A stretch of DNA of 64,000 nucleotides, from assembly GCF_036192275.1 (NCBI RefSeq), contig NZ_CP108088.1, positions 1,860,001-1,924,000 on the forward strand, written 5' to 3'. Shown here piece after piece: positions 60,128-64,000 of this stretch (positions within the stretch are counted from its first letter, which is position 1; every line of letters starts with the position of its first letter). Below the pieces are notes generated by a model that saw only the letters and a program-made list of their open reading frames with translations, was not told the origin of the DNA and searched no databases. The position numbers and the translations under genes were made by a program. This DNA comes from Streptomyces sp. NBC_00250. GTDB taxonomy: Bacteria; Actinomycetota; Actinomycetes; Streptomycetales; Streptomycetaceae.

Positions 60128-61231
60128 ATGCACTTGTCTGACAACCCTGCCACGCCTGTCGCCGCCACCGTCTCCGAGTGGATCCGCCGGGCCCCCAAGG
60201 CCGTCCTCCACGACCACCTCGACGGTGGACTGCGCGCCACGACCATCGTCGAGCTGGCACGGGAGTGCGGCTACACCGCGCTGCCGACCGAGGACCCGGC
60301 CGCGCTCGCGGTCTGGTTCCGGGACGCCGCCGACTCCGGTTCGCTGGAGCGCTACCTGGAGACCTTCGCCCACACCTGCGCCGTGATGCAGACCCGCGAG
60401 GCGCTCACGCGCATCGCGGCCGAGTGCGCCGAGGACCTGGCCGCGGACGGTGTCGTCTACGCCGAGATCCGCTACGCCCCCGAGCAGCACCTGGAGGGCG
60501 GCCTGACCCTCGACGAGGTCGTCGAGGCCGTCAACGACGGTTTCCGCGAGGGCGAGCGCCGCACCGGCGGCCGCATCACCGTCCGCACCCTCCTGACGGG
60601 CATGCGCCACACGGACCGCTCCCTGGAGATCGCGCGGCTCACGGTCGCGCACCGGGACAAGGGCGTGGCCGGATTCGACATCGCCGGCGGCGAGATCGGC
60701 AACCCGCCGGCCCGCCACCTCCCCGCCTTCCAGCACCTGAAGCGGGAGAACTGCCACTTCACGATCCACGCGGGCGAGGCCGTCGGCGCGGAGTCGATCC
60801 ACGAGGCCGTGCAGGTCTGCGGCACCGAGCGGATCGGCCACGGCGTGCGGATCACGGACGACATAGCCGAGGACGGCACCCTGGGCCGGCTCGCCTCGTA
60901 CGTCCGGGACAACCGCATCGCCCTGGAGGTCTGCCCGACCTCCAACCTCCAGACGGGCGCCGCGAAGGACTACGCCTCGCACCCGATCGACGAGCTGCGC
61001 CGCCTCGGTTTCCGGATCACGCTCAACACGGACAACCGGCTGGTCTCCGGCACCACCATGAGCGAGGAGTTCCAGCACATGGCGGACGCCTTCGGGTACG
61101 GCCCCGAGGTCTTCGAGGAGTTCACGGTCGCCGCGCTCGATGCCGCCTTCCTGCCGCTGCCGGACCGGCAGCGGCTGATCGACGAGGTCGTCCGCCCGGG
61201 GTACGCGGCGCTCGGGGCCGTGTCGGCCTAA
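60128..61231 (+). CDS. add: Adenosine deaminase
   Basis: A 367-residue purine deaminase that converts adenosine (or deoxyadenosine) to inosine. The zinc ligands lie in LHDHLDGGL (N-terminal His pair), FTIHAGEA and the Asp in TLNTDNR; the catalytic Glu is in AGEA and IGHGVRI supplies another His. The N-terminus contains the palindrome TTGTCTGACAA at codons 3-6. No Shine-Dalgarno is present and a TACACT -10 lies 8 nt upstream, so the message is short-leadered or leaderless. The GntR protein encoded just upstream may repress it through this palindrome. Confidence 0.96.
   Translation: MHLSDNPATPVAATVSEWIRRAPKAVLHDHLDGGLRATTIVELARECGYTALPTEDPAALAVWFRDAADSGSLERYLETFAHTCAVMQTREALTRIAAECAEDLAADGVVYAEIRYAPEQHLEGGLTLDEVVEAVNDGFREGERRTGGRITVRTLLTGMRHTDRSLEIARLTVAHRDKGVAGFDIAGGEIGNPPARHLPAFQHLKRENCHFTIHAGEAVGAESIHEAVQVCGTERIGHGVRITDDIAEDGTLGRLASYVRDNRIALEVCPTSNLQTGAAKDYASHPIDELRRLGFRITLNTDNRLVSGTTMSEEFQHMADAFGYGPEVFEEFTVAALDAAFLPLPDRQRLIDEVVRPGYAALGAVSA
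60134..60144. promoter_or_regulatory. GntR operator candidate inside the add 5' coding region
   Basis: TTGTCTGACAA, matching the palindrome upstream of the GntR gene except at its centre. It starts 6 bp after the first base of the ATG. Confidence 0.6.
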
Positions 61232-61275
61232 GCCGTTTCCGAACGTCCTGCCCTGATCCGGACGCCCGACGCGGG

Positions 61276-63060
61276 CTATTCCACCCTTCCCTGGATCAGG
61301 GGGAGTTCGAGCGTCCCCGTGTCCTCGGGGGCGCTGACGACGGTCACCGGCTTGATGCCGCGGTTGCCGGAGTAGGCGGTGTCGCTCGCCGCGATCACCA
61401 GCTCCAGCCGGTGGCCGGTCTCGTAGCGGTGGACGACGGCGGGCAGTTCGACCGTGAAGGGGCGGGTGACGTCCGGCACCCGCACCGGCGCGACCAGGCG
61501 GTTGACCAGGGTCCTGGTGCCGTCGGGGGCGAGGTCGTAGAGCTTGGCGAAGAGCACGAGCTTGTCGGCGGCGTCACCGGAACCCTGCATGCGCTCGGTC
61601 GCCGGAGAGACGACCTTCAGGGTGGCCTTCGGGGCGCCGACGAGGTCGACGGGCCCGGTGAGCGGGGCGCTGGTCCAGCCGAGGTGGGTGCCGGGGGTGT
61701 CGTACGGCCGGGGGTCGGGCAGCCCGATCGTCCCGGCGAGCGAGGACTCCGAATGGCTCGTCGGGAACAGCCAGTTGCTGTACGTCCTGGATCCCCTGGC
61801 CACCTTCGTACGGTTGTCGACGAGCTTGCCGTCGCCGGAGAGGTACAGCCGCTGGCTGAGCGCCGGGACCCCGGCCGCCGTGCCGTAGCCGCTCCGCCAG
61901 TCGCGGTACCAGGCGAAGGCGGGGCCGGTGTCCGCGGTCCGGTTCTTCCGCAGGTACCGGTCGAACCAGGCGAGTACGCGCTGCCCGACGTAGCTGGACT
62001 CCAGGTTGCCCTGGCCCAGGTCGAGTTCGCCGGGCTTCTGGCCCCCGCTGTGGCCCCAGGACTGCCAGATCATCCGGGTGTCGACGCCGCGCTCGCGCAG
62101 CCGGTCGTAGGTGGCCCGCGCCTCGTTGAGGTTGAAGAGGGTGTCGGCCTGGCCCTGGACGATCAGGGTGGGTGCGGTGACCCGGTCGACGTACGAGACC
62201 GGGGAGACGCTGCGGGCGTAGGCGAGCATCTTCTCCGTCTCGGCCCCGGGGTAGCGGCCGGAGTTGAGGAGCCGCACGGTGTCGCAGGCGTCGGAGACGA
62301 AGTGCAGACAGCCGAGCGAGTTGATCCGGCTGGGGTCCAGGGAGGGGACGAGCAGCGGCTGCCCCTCGCCCATCAGATAGAAGCCGTTCGCCCACTGCCA
62401 CTTGAAGACGCCGGGGGTGGTGCGGTCGGCGGCGTTGGGGGCGAGGGAGTACGCGAGGTCGTTCCAGGTGATGAGGGGGACGAGGGCGTCGATGCGGCGA
62501 TCGACGGAGGCGGCGGCCAGCTGTACGGCTCCGCCGTAGGAGCCGCCGATCATGCCGACCCGCGGGTCGCCCGCGCCGTCGCGGGTGACGAAGTCGACGC
62601 GCGTGCCGTCGTCCGCCGCCCGGCCGCCGGCGAGGAAGTCGACGAGCCGGGCGGCGGCGCGGCCGTCGATCTCCGGGTCGTCGAGGGAGATCAGACAGCC
62701 GGACTTCCCGAAGCCGAGGCCCGAGTAGACCAGGCCGACGTAACCGCGCTCGGCGAAGGCCTTGCCGATGGCGTCGGTGGAACCGTCGCTCTTGCTGCCG
62801 CCGAAGCCGTTGGTGGCGAGGACGGCGGGTGCGGGATGCCCGGCGTCCACACCCGTCGGCCGGTAGAGGTCGGCGTCGACGGCACAACTCCGGCCGCCCG
62901 CCTCGACGGTGAACCGGAGCGGGGTGACGGTGTAGGAGCCGGTGACGGCCTCCGCCTCGGCGCCGCTCGCGGGCGCGGCGAGAGCCAGGGGCGCGGCGAG
63001 TGCGGCCGCACCGGCCACGAGGGCGAGGGCTGTGCGGGAACGGGGCACGGCACGGGACAC
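61276..63060 (-). CDS. Secreted CocE/NonD family (X-Pro dipeptidyl-peptidase-like) hydrolase
   Basis: A 594-residue exported serine hydrolase. A signal peptide of about 35 residues (ALALVAGAAALAAPLALAA) is followed by an alpha/beta-hydrolase domain with the nucleophile in IGGSYGGAVQ, the Asp region in LIVQGQADTLFN, the His in WQSWGHSGG, and a C-terminal jelly-roll domain (RPFTVELPAVVHRYETGHRLELVIAASD). The family includes X-prolyl dipeptidyl-peptidases and cocaine esterase; the true substrate is open. The GTG at 63060 is used because GGAGG lies 5 nt upstream; another GTG four codons earlier is possible. Two palindromes lie upstream. Confidence 0.92.
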   Translation of the reverse strand: MSRAVPRSRTALALVAGAAALAAPLALAAPASGAEAEAVTGSYTVTPLRFTVEAGGRSCAVDADLYRPTGVDAGHPAPAVLATNGFGGSKSDGSTDAIGKAFAERGYVGLVYSGLGFGKSGCLISLDDPEIDGRAAARLVDFLAGGRAADDGTRVDFVTRDGAGDPRVGMIGGSYGGAVQLAAASVDRRIDALVPLITWNDLAYSLAPNAADRTTPGVFKWQWANGFYLMGEGQPLLVPSLDPSRINSLGCLHFVSDACDTVRLLNSGRYPGAETEKMLAYARSVSPVSYVDRVTAPTLIVQGQADTLFNLNEARATYDRLRERGVDTRMIWQSWGHSGGQKPGELDLGQGNLESSYVGQRVLAWFDRYLRKNRTADTGPAFAWYRDWRSGYGTAAGVPALSQRLYLSGDGKLVDNRTKVARGSRTYSNWLFPTSHSESSLAGTIGLPDPRPYDTPGTHLGWTSAPLTGPVDLVGAPKATLKVVSPATERMQGSGDAADKLVLFAKLYDLAPDGTRTLVNRLVAPVRVPDVTRPFTVELPAVVHRYETGHRLELVIAASDTAYSGNRGIKPVTVVSAPEDTGTLELPLIQGRVE

Positions 63061-63101
63061 AGAGACCTCCACGCTGAGGACGACGCCGAGAGACCCACCG
63101 C

Positions 63102-63119
63102 ACCTACCGACTGGTAGGT
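63102..63119. promoter_or_regulatory. TetR-type palindromic operator upstream of the CocE/NonD gene
   Basis: ACCTACCGACTGGTAGGT, perfect 7-bp arms around GACT, 42 bp before the hydrolase start. The pattern is typical of TetR-family operators in actinobacteria. No TetR gene is in the window. Confidence 0.6.
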
Positions 63120-63140
63120 ACCCGGGCAGCGCCCATGCTG

Positions 63141-63152
63141 TGACACGTGTCA
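63141..63152. promoter_or_regulatory. Palindrome TGACACGTGTCA upstream of the CocE/NonD gene
   Basis: A perfect 12-bp palindrome about 22 bp upstream of the TetR-type palindrome, in the likely promoter region of the secreted hydrolase. Confidence 0.45.
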
Positions 63153-63243
63153 GAGACCGTCAATGCACCGGACGAAGGTTATTGACGGAGATTCAGTGAA
63201 GGCCGTCCGGGCGTCCGGGACGGCCTCCACCCCCGCGTCCCGC

Positions 63244-64000
63244 TCAGCGCAGCGCCGGCACGTCCAGCGTGAGCGTGCCCTTGTCCGCGTCCAGCACGCC
63301 GGACACCCCCAGCGGCATGGTCAGCGCCGTCTCGCTGTGCCCGAAGCCCAGTTCCTCCACGACCGGCACCCCGAGACCGCCGAGCCGGTCCGCGAACACC
63401 GCCCGCACCTCCTCGTACGGGCCGCACTCCGCCCAGGATCCGAGGCCGATGCCCGCGACACCGTCGAGCAGACCGGAGCGCAGGAGTTGGGTGAGGATGC
63501 GGTCGAGGCGGTACGGCTCCTCCCCCACGTCCTCCAGGAGGAGCAGCCCGCCGCGGGCCGAGGGCCGGCCGTGCGGGGTGCCGAGGTCGGCGGCGAGGAG
63601 GCTGACGCAGCCGCCGAGCGTCACGCCCCTGGCCCGGCCCGGCACCAGGGTCCGTGCCGTGTCCAGGCCCAGTGTCCGTACCGACTCGGGTTCGAACAGG
63701 GTGGCCCGCAGCGACTCCCGGGTGCGCGAGTCGGAGAGGAAGGTGCCCGCGGCGACCATCGGACCGTGCAGGGTGGCGTAACCGGCCCGGACGGCGAAGG
63801 CCTCGTGGAGGGCGGTGATGTCGCTGTAGCCGACGAACACCTTGGGTCCGGCCTCCCGGACCGCCCTCCAGTCGACGAGGTCGACCATGCGCTGCGCCCC
63901 GAAGCCGCCGCGCGCGCAGAGGACGGCGGAGACCGAGGGGTCGCACCAGGCCTCGGTCAGATCCCGGGCGCGGGCCCGGTCGGCGCCCGCGAGGTAGCCG
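63244..64000 (-). CDS. LD-carboxypeptidase (S66 family), 5' end outside the window
   Basis: The C-terminal 251 residues of a peptidase S66 protein, which cuts the L,D bond in muropeptides during cell-wall recycling. The nucleophile Ser is in KVFVGYSDITALHEAF, ahead of it lies LCARGGFGAQRM, and the Glu and His of the triad are in LLLEDVGEEPY and ELGFGHSETALTMPLG. The frame is open to the window edge, so the true start is beyond 64000; an internal ATG at 63888 is not the start because the RGGFG motif lies upstream of it. Normal members have about 300 residues, so roughly 50 are missing. Confidence 0.93.
   Translation of the reverse strand, partial: GYLAGADRARARDLTEAWCDPSVSAVLCARGGFGAQRMVDLVDWRAVREAGPKVFVGYSDITALHEAFAVRAGYATLHGPMVAAGTFLSDSRTRESLRATLFEPESVRTLGLDTARTLVPGRARGVTLGGCVSLLAADLGTPHGRPSARGGLLLLEDVGEEPYRLDRILTQLLRSGLLDGVAGIGLGSWAECGPYEEVRAVFADRLGGLGVPVVEELGFGHSETALTMPLGVSGVLDADKGTLTLDVPALR

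Noticed and set aside
60178..63117. A long plus-strand frame crossing adenosine deaminase and the CocE/NonD gene
   Set aside because: It runs out of frame through one clear gene and antisense through another, so it is a composition artefact.

Overview
The window is high-GC DNA (roughly 70 percent or more) with GTG starts, GGAGG ribosome sites, Tat signals and gene families typical of Streptomyces or a close relative. It reads as ordinary chromosome: about sixty genes, one tRNA-Leu(GAG), and no insertion sequence, prophage, CRISPR array or rRNA. Both ends cut a gene: a membrane-anchored protein on the left and an LD-carboxypeptidase on the right.

Left part, 1-21005. After a PhnA-type zinc-ribbon gene and the tRNA come two linked metabolic loci, all on the minus strand. 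The first (9553 down to 1166) is an EBO-type operon of eight tightly overlapping genes: an inositol-3-phosphate synthase-like cyclase, EboC (UbiA prenyltransferase), a TIM-barrel isomerase, EboA, EboB (TatD hydrolase), EboE (TIM barrel), EboF (alkaline phosphatase superfamily) and a Tat-exported TIM-barrel protein. Strong hairpins bracket it at 9618-9657 and 1121-1155. EBO clusters are known in cyanobacteria, other bacteria and eustigmatophyte algae, and have been tied to metabolite trafficking to the periplasm. Here no EboD-type sugar phosphate cyclase is present in the window and an inositol-phosphate synthase-type cyclase takes the first position. The second locus (21005 to 9674) holds a ROK regulator, a ribose-type ABC importer, a Gfo/Idh/MocA oxidoreductase, a sugar isomerase/epimerase, and a 1231-residue secreted protein combining a sugar dehydrogenase-like propeller, PKD, CBM6, ThuA and DUF1080 domains. 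Together these suggest oxidation and cleavage of a sugar, perhaps through 3-keto intermediates; the substrate is unknown.

Middle, 21290-45746. Mostly single genes and short units: a class F sortase with a cell-surface partner, a KAS III-like enzyme, a 2Fe-2S protein with an isochorismatase-like hydrolase, a bile acid:sodium symporter family protein divergent from a LysR regulator, a long-chain acyl-CoA ligase, an aldo/keto reductase, a ricin-type lectin, methyltransferases, an AraC/NmrA divergent pair, pterin dehydratase, XRE and IclR regulators, LtrA, a holin/phosphodiesterase fusion, and two metallo-beta-lactamase-fold hydrolases around a DedA protein. Intergenic tandem repeats with units of 9 to 45 bp are frequent from 21 to 52 kb.

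Right part, 45892-64000. An aminotransferase-fold protein that lacks the expected PLP lysine, a Tat-exported sulfite oxidase-type molybdoenzyme, acetyltransferases, a methyltransferase, an internally duplicated hypothetical protein, a winged-helix protein overlapping an MDR reductase that faces a WYL regulator, a DUF5107/TPR protein, a PASTA/LapA pair, a GntR regulator next to adenosine deaminase with matching palindromes at both genes, and a secreted CocE/NonD hydrolase behind two palindromes. About eleven genes have a TAnnnT-like -10 element 5-8 nt before the start codon and no clear Shine-Dalgarno, pointing to leaderless transcripts.
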